In this document: positions 8,465-14,919 of the stretch, piece after piece | Layout of the letters: every line of letters begins with the position of its first letter | Numbering within the stretch: position 1 is the stretch's first letter | From: UBA1413 sp964395045 | GTDB taxonomy: Bacteria; Bacteroidota; Bacteroidia; Bacteroidales; Prolixibacteraceae | Assembly (NCBI GenBank): GCA_964395045.1 | Contig: CAYNBE010000072.1 | Coordinates: 1 to 14,919, forward strand | Length of the DNA stretch: 14,919 bases | Direction: 5' to 3' | Made by a program: the position numbers and the translations under genes | The notes under the pieces: generated by a model | The model's input: only the letters and a program-made list of their open reading frames with translations | What the model was told of the DNA's origin: nothing | Database searches by the model: none

Positions 8465-8472
8465 CAAAAATA
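8465..8472 (-). promoter_or_regulatory. Predicted -7 promoter element for the GT2 at 7636-8400
   Basis: On the minus strand this reads TATTTTTG, a full match to the Bacteroidota primary sigma -7 consensus TAnnTTTG. It sits about 65 bases before the start codon at 8400, giving a leader of roughly 55-60 bases. No clear -33 TTTG is found at the usual spacing. A 7-bp inverted repeat (8458-8464 and 8489-8495) brackets the element. Confidence 0.5.
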
Positions 8473-8573
8473 TTGCAGCGGCTTTTCATTTCCGGTTTTT
8501 CGCTTAACAACCCTGAATGAGATTTTCTAAATCCGGCTGGTCAGATTTACAGAATGTTTATCCGAATTTTTTA

Positions 8574-8581
8574 TAATTTTG
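8574..8581 (+). promoter_or_regulatory. Predicted -7 promoter element for tRNA-Ala
   Basis: The sequence TAATTTTG matches TAnnTTTG at every fixed position. It lies 18 bases before the first base of the tRNA, so transcription would start roughly 10-13 bases upstream of the mature 5' end. The surrounding stretch (8561-8581) is very AT-rich. No good -33 element is visible at 19-21 bases. Confidence 0.55.
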
Positions 8582-8599
8582 GCAGCTTGCAAATCAACG

Positions 8600-8675
8600 G
8601 GGGATGTAGCTCAGTTGGCAGAGCGTACGGTTCGCATCCGTAAGGCCGGGAGTTCGAATCTCCTCATCTCCACCA
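8600..8675 (+). tRNA. tRNA-Ala (anticodon CGC), CCA encoded
   Basis: A full cloverleaf folds by eye. The acceptor stem GGGGATG pairs with CATCTCC, the D arm is GCTC/GAGC, and the anticodon stem TACGG/CCGTA carries loop TTCGCAT. The variable loop is AGGCC, and the T arm GGGAG/CTCCT carries TTCGAAT. The anticodon CGC is at 8633-8635 and reads GCG (Ala). The third acceptor pair is G-U, the G3:U70 identity element of alanine tRNAs, which independently supports the call. A73 is followed by a genomically encoded CCA. Its last base touches the stop codon of the convergent rmlB with no spacer. Confidence 0.96.
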
Positions 8676-9734
8676 TCAGTGGGATTCGTCGTGGTACATT
8701 TTCCTATAGTAATCCTTGTAACTTCCCGAGGTAACTTCATCCAGCCATTGCTGATTTTCAAGATACCAGTCAACTGTTTTTTCAAAACCTTCATCAAACT
8801 CCACTTCCGGCTTCCAGCCCAGTTCATTTCTGAGCCGGGATGAATCAATTGCATAGCGGAAATCATGCCCCGCGCGGTCGGTGACGAATGTAATCAATTT
8901 TTCACTCTCACCCTCCGGCCTGCCGAGTTTTCGGTCCATGATCCGGCAAAGGGTCCTGACAATGTCGATATTCTGGCGTTCGTTGTTCCCTCCGATGTTA
9001 TATGTCTGGCCATTTAAGCCTTTCCTGAAAATGAGATCAATTGCTTTTGCATGGTCTTCGACATACAGCCAGTCACGGATATTCAATCCTTTCCCGTATA
9101 CAGGCAATGGTCTTTTTTGTCTTATGTTGTTTATAATCAGTGGTATAAGTTTTTCGGGAAATTGATTGGGCCCGTAATTATTTGAACAATTGGAGATCAC
9201 TACAGGAAGGCCATAGGTATGATGGTATGCCCTTACCAGGTGGTCGCTGCCCGCTTTGGAAGCCGAATAGGGACTTCTCGGGTCATATGGGGTGGTTTCC
9301 ATAAATTTGCCCTCTTTGCCAAGTGATCCGTATACTTCATCGGTGGAAATATGGTAGAAACGCTTCCCTTCAGAATTCCCTTTCCAGGTTGCCCGGGCAG
9401 CATTCAGCAGATTCAGCGTGCCTATGATGTTGGTGAAGACAAACTCTCCCGGACTGTCGATTGAGCGGTCGACATGTGATTCAGCGGCCAGGTGGATGAC
9501 TCCGTCGAACTTGTGTTCACTGAATAAGGATAGAACCGTTTTTTCGTCCACGATGTCTCCCTTGATAAACCGGTAATTGGGCAGGTTTTCCACATCCGAA
9601 AGGTTAGCCAGGTTGCCTGCATAAGTCAGCTTGTCAAAATTGATGATCAGAGACGAAGGATACCTGTTGACCAGCAGCCTGACAACGTGTGAGCCGATAA
9701 AACCGGCACCTCCTGTAACCAATATTTTTTCCAT
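8676..9734 (-). CDS. rmlB: dTDP-glucose 4,6-dehydratase
   Basis: The enzyme converts dTDP-glucose to dTDP-4-keto-6-deoxyglucose, the branch point to dTDP-rhamnose and other deoxysugars, in the cytoplasm with bound NAD. From the ATG at 9734 it is 352 aa, the usual family length. It has the Rossmann motif GGAGFIG (8-14), AAESHVDRSI (83-92), the catalytic Thr-Asp-Glu in STDEVYG (T131, D132, E133), and YSASK with Y156 and K160. The open frame extends to a TTG at 9788, but that overlaps galE, whereas GGAAG sits just before the ATG at 9734. It follows galE by 31 bases, so the two are probably co-transcribed. No rmlA, rmlC or rmlD is present in the window. The function is very secure; the final sugar is not. 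Confidence 0.95.
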   Translation of the reverse strand: MEKILVTGGAGFIGSHVVRLLVNRYPSSLIINFDKLTYAGNLANLSDVENLPNYRFIKGDIVDEKTVLSLFSEHKFDGVIHLAAESHVDRSIDSPGEFVFTNIIGTLNLLNAARATWKGNSEGKRFYHISTDEVYGSLGKEGKFMETTPYDPRSPYSASKAGSDHLVRAYHHTYGLPVVISNCSNNYGPNQFPEKLIPLIINNIRQKRPLPVYGKGLNIRDWLYVEDHAKAIDLIFRKGLNGQTYNIGGNNERQNIDIVRTLCRIMDRKLGRPEGESEKLITFVTDRAGHDFRYAIDSSRLRNELGWKPEVEFDEGFEKTVDWYLENQQWLDEVTSGSYKDYYRKMYHDESH

Positions 9735-9765
9735 GACTTCCGATTTAATTTTCAGCTTTCTTTTC

Positions 9766-10794
9766 TCAATGGTTTTTTTCTGAAGCAAGTGCCAATTCCC
9801 ATTTCCATGCTGAGGCCATCATTTCCTCAAGGCCCTTCTCTGCTTTCCATCCCAGTTCTTCCTGGGCAAACCGTGTATCGGCCCAGACCATTTCTATGTC
9901 GCCCGGCCTGCGAGGAACAAATCTGTAGTTCAGTTTCAGTCCGCTGACTTTTTCGAATGCTTTTATCACCTGGAGAACAGTGAATCCGTTTCCGGTTCCC
10001 AGATTGAATACCTCGAACGGTGATTTTGATTTACCGCAAATCATACGGGTGAGTGCACTCACATGTGCTTTCGACAGGTCCGTTACATGTATGTAATCCC
10101 GGATGGCAGTACCGTCGGGAGTGTTGTAATCGTTTCCGAAAACATTCAGACATTCCCTGATCCCAATGGCTGTCTGGGTGATAAAAGGTACCAGGTTGTT
10201 GGGAATACCGAGGGGCAGTTCCCCAATCAAGGCCGAATCGTGTGCTCCCACGGGATTAAAATAGCGAAGGGCAATTACCCTGACAGGCATGGTCTGTGAT
10301 GCAAAGCGGAGAATTTCTTCACAAATCTGTTTGGTATTCCCATACACCGACCAGGCCGGTTTCAGGGGGGCTTTCTCCGTGACCGGCAATTGGTCTGGCT
10401 GACCATACACCGTGCAGGATGAACTGAATACGAGTTCCCTGATCCCATGGTCCTTCATCCCTTCAAGAATGTTCAGCAGGGAGCCCACATTGTTCCGGTA
10501 GTATTCAACAGGTTTGGCCATCGATTCACCGACCGATTTGTAGGCTGCAAAATGGATGATCCCTTCAATTTCAGAATATTGACTGAAGAATTCCTTTGTT
10601 TCGGACTGCTCCGAAAGGTCAATCTTCCTGAAATCCGGTCTGACCCCCGTAATTTTTTCAATTTTATCCAGCACTTCAATCCTCGAATTGGACAGATTGT
10701 CAGCAATAATCACTTCAAACCCACTTTGCTGAAGCTCCACTACGGTATGCGAACCGATGAAACCTGTACCGCCTGTTACTAAAATTCTCTTCAT
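9766..10794 (-). CDS. galE: UDP-glucose 4-epimerase
   Basis: The enzyme interconverts UDP-glucose and UDP-galactose through a 4-keto intermediate with bound NAD, supplying UDP-Gal (and in some members UDP-GalNAc) for glycan assembly. It is 342 aa, close to the E. coli GalE length. It shows TGGTGFIGSH (7-16), HFAAYKSVGES (81-91), the Ser-rich FSSSCTVYG (123-131), and the catalytic YGNTK (Y151, K155) followed by QICEEIL. The C-terminal PRRPGD segment is also typical. The ATG at 10794 is preceded by an AAGAAGA purine tract. It is the first gene of the galE-rmlB pair and diverges from ugd; a -7 element lies at 10837-10844. The 4-epimerase call is strong; substrate breadth is not determined. Confidence 0.94.
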   Translation of the reverse strand: MKRILVTGGTGFIGSHTVVELQQSGFEVIIADNLSNSRIEVLDKIEKITGVRPDFRKIDLSEQSETKEFFSQYSEIEGIIHFAAYKSVGESMAKPVEYYRNNVGSLLNILEGMKDHGIRELVFSSSCTVYGQPDQLPVTEKAPLKPAWSVYGNTKQICEEILRFASQTMPVRVIALRYFNPVGAHDSALIGELPLGIPNNLVPFITQTAIGIRECLNVFGNDYNTPDGTAIRDYIHVTDLSKAHVSALTRMICGKSKSPFEVFNLGTGNGFTVLQVIKAFEKVSGLKLNYRFVPRRPGDIEMVWADTRFAQEELGWKAEKGLEEMMASAWKWELALASEKNH

Positions 10795-10836
10795 TCTTCT
10801 TTTGGTCTAATCAAATTTCCATCTGTTTTAAACGCT

Positions 10837-10844
10837 CAAATGTA
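10837..10844 (-). promoter_or_regulatory. Predicted -7 promoter element for galE-rmlB
   Basis: The minus strand reads TACATTTG here, matching TAnnTTTG completely, 43 bases before the galE start codon. It lies 14 bases from the oppositely directed ugd element, so the two promoters overlap back to back. No -33 TTTG is seen at ideal spacing. Confidence 0.5.
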
Positions 10845-10858
10845 AGACGAATTATCCA

Positions 10859-10866
10859 TATATTTG
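10859..10866 (+). promoter_or_regulatory. Predicted -7 promoter element for ugd-uxs
   Basis: The sequence TATATTTG is a complete match to TAnnTTTG, 29 bases upstream of the ATG at 10896. Its last base is the first base of the GTG at 10866, so if this is the promoter that GTG cannot be the translated start. Confidence 0.5.
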
Positions 10867-10895
10867 TGAAAAATCAAGCCGGGCAATTTGGTACG

Positions 10896-12233
10896 ATGAA
10901 GATAACTGTTGCTGGAAGCGGATATGTGGGACTTGTCACCGGGGCATGTTTCTCCGATGTTGGAATTGAAGTGGTTTGTGTCGATACTGATCTGAAGAGG
11001 ATTGCAGACCTTCAGAAAGGTGTGGTTCCGATCTATGAACCCGGTTTGAAGGAGATGATCCTTCGCAATATGGAGAAAGGGAGGCTGCATTTCATCGGCA
11101 GCCTTCAGGAGGCTTTGCCCGGATCGGACATCATCTTCATTGCTGTTGGAACCCCTCCGGGAGAAGACGGGAGTGCCGATCTAAGTCATGTTTTGGAAGT
11201 GGCTCACGCATGTGGCAGATTTATGAATGATTATCTGCTGATTGTAACAAAGAGCACGGTGCCGGTCGGAACCGCTGCCCTGGTGAAATCGGCCGTTGCT
11301 GAAGAACTTGCCTGCAGGGGAGTCATGTTTGGGTTTGATGTGGCTTCGAATCCCGAATTTCTGAAGGAAGGCGCAGCAATCGAAGATTTTATGAAACCCG
11401 ACAGGATTGTGATTGGTGTAGAATCACCAAAGGCTGAAACGATTATGCGAAGCCTTTACAAGCCCTTTACCCTGAACGGTCATCCGCTGATTTTTATGGA
11501 CATCCCTTCAGCCGAAATGACAAAGTATGCTGCAAATGCCATGCTGGCCACAAAAATCAGTTTCATGAACGATATAGCCAATCTTTGTGAGATAACCGGT
11601 GCCGATGTGAATCTTGTCAGAAAGGGGATTGGTTCCGACTCAAGAATCGGACCGAAATTCATTTATCCCGGGATCGGTTATGGCGGTTCCTGTTTCCCCA
11701 AAGACTTGCAGGCACTGATCAGGATTGCCCGCAAGCATCATTATGAACTCAGGGTACTACAGGCTGTCGAGGCTGTCAACCAGGATCAGAAATTGGTGCT
11801 CTTCAGGAAAATAAAAGATTACTTCGATGGAAATGTCAGCGGGAAAAAAGCAGCCATCTGGGGATTGTCGTTTAAACCGCATACCGACGATATGAGAGAA
11901 GCTCCATCCCGGGAAGTGATCAGCAAGCTTCTTGAAGCTGGTGCCCGGGTGAGTGTGTATGATCCTGTGGCAATGGGTACGGCAAAACGTATATTCGGCA
12001 GTTTGGTGGAGTATGCTTCCGGCCAGTATGAAGCGCTGAAGGATGCCGATTGTCTTGCACTGGTCACCGAATGGCCTGAGTTCAGGTATCCTGATTTCCG
12101 TCTTATGCGGAAGCTAATGGCCGGGCATGTGGTATTTGACGGACGAAATATTTATGATACGGCTGAAATGGGCCGGCTGGGATTCGATTATTACTGCATT
12201 GGAGTTAAACCCGACAGGAAAACTATAACATGA
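10896..12233 (+). CDS. ugd: UDP-glucose 6-dehydrogenase
   Basis: The enzyme oxidises UDP-glucose to UDP-glucuronate with two NAD+, in the cytoplasm. From the ATG at 10896 it is 445 aa, normal for the bacterial family; the open frame extends to a GTG at 10866, but the family's N-terminus MKITVAGSGYVG begins at the ATG. Visible motifs are GSGYVGLVTG (7-16), IAVGTPPGEDGSADLS (82-97), TKSTVPVGT (118-126), NPEFLKEGAA (152-161), EMTKYAANA with K210 and N214, and GYGGSCFPKD (261-270) with catalytic C266. The NAD-dependent C-terminal domain is present (WGLSFKPHTDD). It overlaps uxs by four bases (ATGA), so the two are translationally coupled and UDP-GlcA should be passed directly to the decarboxylase. 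Identification is very secure. Confidence 0.96.
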   Translation: MKITVAGSGYVGLVTGACFSDVGIEVVCVDTDLKRIADLQKGVVPIYEPGLKEMILRNMEKGRLHFIGSLQEALPGSDIIFIAVGTPPGEDGSADLSHVLEVAHACGRFMNDYLLIVTKSTVPVGTAALVKSAVAEELACRGVMFGFDVASNPEFLKEGAAIEDFMKPDRIVIGVESPKAETIMRSLYKPFTLNGHPLIFMDIPSAEMTKYAANAMLATKISFMNDIANLCEITGADVNLVRKGIGSDSRIGPKFIYPGIGYGGSCFPKDLQALIRIARKHHYELRVLQAVEAVNQDQKLVLFRKIKDYFDGNVSGKKAAIWGLSFKPHTDDMREAPSREVISKLLEAGARVSVYDPVAMGTAKRIFGSLVEYASGQYEALKDADCLALVTEWPEFRYPDFRLMRKLMAGHVVFDGRNIYDTAEMGRLGFDYYCIGVKPDRKTIT

Positions 12234-13168
12234 TCAGAAAAAAAGTTCTAGTTACCGGGGGTGCCGGTTTTGTGGGATCACACCTTTGTGAACGTTTGCT
12301 GAATGAAGGGAATGAGGTGGTATGCCTCGACAATTATTTCACGGGACAAAAGCAGAATGTGGTACACCTGTTGAAGAATCCCTATTTTGAACTGATCAGG
12401 CATGACGTGACGATGCCATTTTATATTGAAGTCGATGAAATATACAACCTCGCCTGTCCCGCTTCCCCGATCCATTACCAGTACAATCCCATTAAAACCA
12501 TCAAAACCTCGGTAATGGGAGCTGTGAATATGCTCGGATTGGCAAAAAGGATCAGGGCAAAGATTCTGCAGGCATCTACCAGTGAAATATATGGCGATCC
12601 GCAGATACACCCGCAAGTGGAAAGTTACTGGGGGAATGTCAATCCCATTGGTGAACGATCGTGTTACGATGAGGGGAAAAGGGCAGCTGAAACGCTGTTT
12701 GTGAATTATCACAAGCAGAACAGTGTGAAAATCAAAATTATACGGATATTCAACACTTACGGTCCCAGGATGCATCCGAACGATGGAAGGGTGGTTTCTA
12801 ATTTCATTGTCCAGGCGTTGCAGAACAAAGACATCACCATTTACGGGGATGGCCGGCAAACCCGGAGTTTTCAGTACATCGACGATCTCATTGAAGGGAT
12901 GCTCCGGATGATGGCGTCCCGTGACGATTTCACAGGCCCTGTAAACATTGGGAACCCTAACGAGTTTACGATTCTTGAACTTGCCAGGCTGGTGGTCCGA
13001 TTGACCGGGTCAAAGTCGAAAATTGTTAACCAGCCCCTCCCCCCGGATGATCCCGTTCAACGTCAACCCGATATATCGCTGGCAAAAGGCGAACTCGGAT
13101 GGTTCCCCCGTGTCCAGCTGGAGGAGGGCCTGGAAAAGACCATCCATTATTTCCGTTCAATTATTTAA
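12230..13168 (+). CDS. uxs: UDP-glucuronate decarboxylase (UDP-xylose synthase)
   Basis: The enzyme decarboxylates UDP-glucuronate to UDP-xylose through a 4-keto intermediate with tightly bound NAD. The 312-aa protein has GGAGFVG (10-16), DNYFTG (34-39), HDV and NLACPASP (73-80), HYQYNPIKTIKTSV (82-95), STSEIYGDP (116-124), and the catalytic YDEGK (Y146, K150) followed by RAAE. NLACPASPxHYQ and RSCYDEGKR are close matches to the UXS family rather than to GalE or RmlB. The start ATG overlaps the ugd stop (ATGA). Its own stop overlaps the stop of the convergent ABC permease at 13165-13168, so no separate terminator fits between them. This strongly suggests that xylose, or a sugar derived from UDP-xylose, enters the surface glycan. 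Confidence 0.94.
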   Translation: MIRKKVLVTGGAGFVGSHLCERLLNEGNEVVCLDNYFTGQKQNVVHLLKNPYFELIRHDVTMPFYIEVDEIYNLACPASPIHYQYNPIKTIKTSVMGAVNMLGLAKRIRAKILQASTSEIYGDPQIHPQVESYWGNVNPIGERSCYDEGKRAAETLFVNYHKQNSVKIKIIRIFNTYGPRMHPNDGRVVSNFIVQALQNKDITIYGDGRQTRSFQYIDDLIEGMLRMMASRDDFTGPVNIGNPNEFTILELARLVVRLTGSKSKIVNQPLPPDDPVQRQPDISLAKGELGWFPRVQLEEGLEKTIHYFRSII

Positions 13169-14508
13169 TCTTTGTAAGTCAGCCATTTGAATAGTTCCCT
13201 GAATGTCACTTTTTTCCCGTACATCAGAATACCTGTCCGGTAAACCTTTGCGCCGGCCCAAATGGCTCCGATGGTGGTCACTACCAATAGGAACATCGAC
13301 AGGATAATTTCCCAGGCCGGTGGAGAAAAAGGAATCCTTGCAAGCATGCATACCGGAGATGTGAGCGGAATGACGGATGCCCAGAATGCGAGACTCCCTT
13401 CCGGGTTTTTTGATATGGAAATGAGAACGACAATCGACAGGATCAATGGAAAAGTGACGGGAAATACCATTTGCTGGCTGTCTTCATCATTGTCGACGGC
13501 TGCCCCGATGGCCCCCAGCAAAGAACTGTACAGCAGATAACCACCCAGGAAGTAAAAGACAAACGAGAATAAAATAAGGGGGATGTTCAGATTCCCAATC
13601 ATTTCCATTACCTCGGTAATTTTGTTTTGCATTTCAGGAGCCTGTTGTTGTATCGGACTTAGTTGCTGCTGCGATTCCATGATGCTCTGGCCTATCTCAT
13701 GCGAAGAACCGGGCGAGAGAATTCCCTGAAGGATGGAAACTGCCCCGAGGATCAGAACCACCCAGATGGCAACCTGGGTGAGTCCGACAAGGGCTGTGCC
13801 AACGATCTTTCCTGTCATGAGCTGAAAGGGTTTTACCGATGAAACAATTACCTCCACAATCCTGTTTTTCTTCTCTTCCATAACACTCCGCATCACCATG
13901 GAGCCGTACATGAATACGAAGAAATAGATCAGGAACCCCATTCCGTAACTGGCGATAAATGCTACAAGCGAAGAACTTTTTTTCTGCTCCCCGGTTTCGG
14001 TAATTTTCAGGGTGGTAACCGATATCCTGGTTTTAGCTGCTGCCAGCTTTTTTTCAAGATCGGGGACACCAGTCTCCTGAATGACCTTGCCTCTTTTGTC
14101 GTTCTCTATGATCTGGCTCAGTTTCCTTTCGATCTGTTCAGCGATTTCGATCGGTAACTGCTTCTGAGAAATCAGATCAGCCTTGTTGGTTGTATAAATA
14201 TTCCCGGGGATGTACAGTATGGCGTAATACTCACCCGATGCCGGATTTGCCTTCAGGTTTTCATACTTTTCCTTCTCGATAAATCGGTATTTTGTGAACC
14301 CTTCCTCCCCAAGTTGACCCAGGAAAAGGTTCGACTCGTCGTAAACAGCTATCACCCGCTCCTGCTTGTCGTCACGGGTGGCGAGCCAGGTAGGTATAAT
14401 CATCAGTCCAATCAGCAAAACAGGGACCAACAGGGTGGTAACAATGAATGATTTCTTTTTGACACGGGTCAGATACTCCCGTTTCAGGATAATGAATGTT
14501 TTATTCAT
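13165..14508 (-). CDS. ABC-2 type transporter permease (NatB-like)
   Basis: This is the membrane subunit of an ABC exporter, 447 aa. The N-terminus MNKTFIILKREYLTRVKKKS is followed by a first span at about 21-43. A large extracytoplasmic domain (about 44-180) comes next, then about five more spans (roughly 185-207, 236-258, 308-330, 350-366 and 401-420). The sequence NRIVEVIVSSVKPFQLMTGK (215-234) is the usual cytoplasmic motif of this permease group. Residues 275-296 are rich in Gln. It starts four bases after the ATPase stop codon, so both are in one operon. NatAB exports Na+ in Bacillus, but this fold also carries other substrates, so none can be assigned. It is probably unrelated to the glycan genes beside it. 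Confidence 0.88.
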   Translation of the reverse strand: MNKTFIILKREYLTRVKKKSFIVTTLLVPVLLIGLMIIPTWLATRDDKQERVIAVYDESNLFLGQLGEEGFTKYRFIEKEKYENLKANPASGEYYAILYIPGNIYTTNKADLISQKQLPIEIAEQIERKLSQIIENDKRGKVIQETGVPDLEKKLAAAKTRISVTTLKITETGEQKKSSSLVAFIASYGMGFLIYFFVFMYGSMVMRSVMEEKKNRIVEVIVSSVKPFQLMTGKIVGTALVGLTQVAIWVVLILGAVSILQGILSPGSSHEIGQSIMESQQQLSPIQQQAPEMQNKITEVMEMIGNLNIPLILFSFVFYFLGGYLLYSSLLGAIGAAVDNDEDSQQMVFPVTFPLILSIVVLISISKNPEGSLAFWASVIPLTSPVCMLARIPFSPPAWEIILSMFLLVVTTIGAIWAGAKVYRTGILMYGKKVTFRELFKWLTYKD

Positions 14509-14511
14509 GGT

Positions 14512-14919
14512 CTATTTTGTTTCTTCGTTATACGACTCGACAACCCGGATAAAAATGTCATTCATACTGGGAATCACTTCCCTGAACGACCTGATTTCTA
14601 CTGCAGGCAACAGGTTCCTGATCAGTTCATTGCTCTGATAACCATTTGTATGCCTGATCCTGATATGATTCTCTGATTCATTTTCTTCATGATCAAGCAC
14701 CGCAAACGATTCTCCCAGTATGCTCCTTAGTTTTTCAAAATCACCCTTGTAGGTAATTTCATAAGTGTTTGGTTTGAATCTGTCCTTAATTGTCTTTACC
14801 GGACCATCGAGAATCTTTTTCGATTTGTTGATCAATGCGATATGGTCGCATAAGTCTTCAACAGTACCCATGTTGTGAGTGGAAAAGATAATGGTTGCCC
14901 CTTTGCCGCGAAGGTCGAG
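14512..14919 (-). CDS. ABC transporter ATP-binding protein, C-terminal part only (NatA-like)
   Basis: The frame is open to the right edge, so the gene's 5' part (Walker A, signature, Walker B) lies outside the window; the ATG at 14871 is internal. The visible 135 residues begin LDLRGKGATIIFSTHN, in which STH carries the H-loop histidine (codon 14875-14877), followed by the usual EDLCDHIALINKSKKILDG strand. The rest, about 95 residues, is the C-terminal accessory domain (DUF4162-like) seen in NatA-type ATPases. It lies three bases upstream of the permease and would energise it. The fragment is a clear ABC ATPase; its substrate is unknown. Confidence 0.9.
   Translation of the reverse strand, partial: LDLRGKGATIIFSTHNMGTVEDLCDHIALINKSKKILDGPVKTIKDRFKPNTYEITYKGDFEKLRSILGESFAVLDHEENESENHIRIRHTNGYQSNELIRNLLPAVEIRSFREVIPSMNDIFIRVVESYNEETK

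Larger units (their letters stand above)
8401..8599. other. Intergenic region between GT2 and tRNA-Ala
   Basis: About 200 bp, AT-rich, without a credible ORF. It contains outward-facing promoter candidates for the GT2 (minus) and the tRNA (plus), plus a CCGGAAA/TTTCCGG inverted repeat with a 24-base spacer. I see no insertion-sequence ends or other RNA gene here. Confidence 0.6.

Noticed and set aside
9735..9788. Extension of rmlB to a TTG start
   Set aside because: It overlaps the end of galE, and the RmlB N-terminus begins precisely at the ATG at 9734.
12278..12859. Minus-strand 193-codon open frame
   Set aside because: It is the antisense shadow of uxs, whose family motifs are unmistakable.
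1..14919. CRISPR array, insertion sequence, phage or defence system
   Set aside because: I saw no regularly spaced repeats, transposase, terminal inverted repeats with flanking duplications, or known defence domains; every long gene fits a glycan or transport role.

Overview
The window looks like chromosomal DNA from a member of the Bacteroidota, probably Bacteroidales-like. The evidence is moderate GC, mostly weak or absent Shine-Dalgarno sequences, and several upstream matches to the phylum's -7 promoter element TAnnTTTG. The protein families also fit. The species cannot be named from this sequence alone. Most of the window is a surface-glycan or glycolipid biosynthesis region, followed by an unrelated ABC exporter operon that runs off the right edge.

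Left part (1-8400): three large polytopic membrane proteins that look like GT-C-type glycosyltransferases (1-1072 partial, 1088-2692, 5295-7601). They are interleaved with three family-2 glycosyltransferases of the polyprenyl-phosphate-sugar synthase type (4268-5242, the N-terminal half of 2725-4236, and 7636-8400). The middle GT2 is fused to a SAM-dependent methyltransferase and has Gly where its relatives have the metal-binding Asp. The genes at 5242-1088 form a probable three-gene minus-strand operon. A plausible reading is that the cytoplasmic GT2 enzymes load sugars onto undecaprenyl phosphate and the GT-C proteins transfer them on the periplasmic side.

Middle (8401-8675): about 200 bp of non-coding DNA holding outward-facing promoter elements, then a tRNA-Ala(CGC) gene with an encoded CCA end. 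The tRNA directly abuts the stop codon of the convergent rmlB.

Nucleotide-sugar section (8676-13168): a minus-strand galE-rmlB pair diverges from a plus-strand ugd-uxs pair. Together they can interconvert UDP-Glc and UDP-Gal, make dTDP-4-keto-6-deoxyglucose, and convert UDP-Glc to UDP-GlcA and then UDP-xylose. These would feed the glycosyltransferases to the left. No flippase, polymerase, initiating phosphoglycosyltransferase, rmlA, rmlC or rmlD is visible, so the locus is incomplete here or relies on genes elsewhere.

Right end (13165-14919): an ABC-2/NatB-type permease and the C-terminal part of its NatA-like ATPase, in one minus-strand operon. The permease and uxs stop codons overlap.
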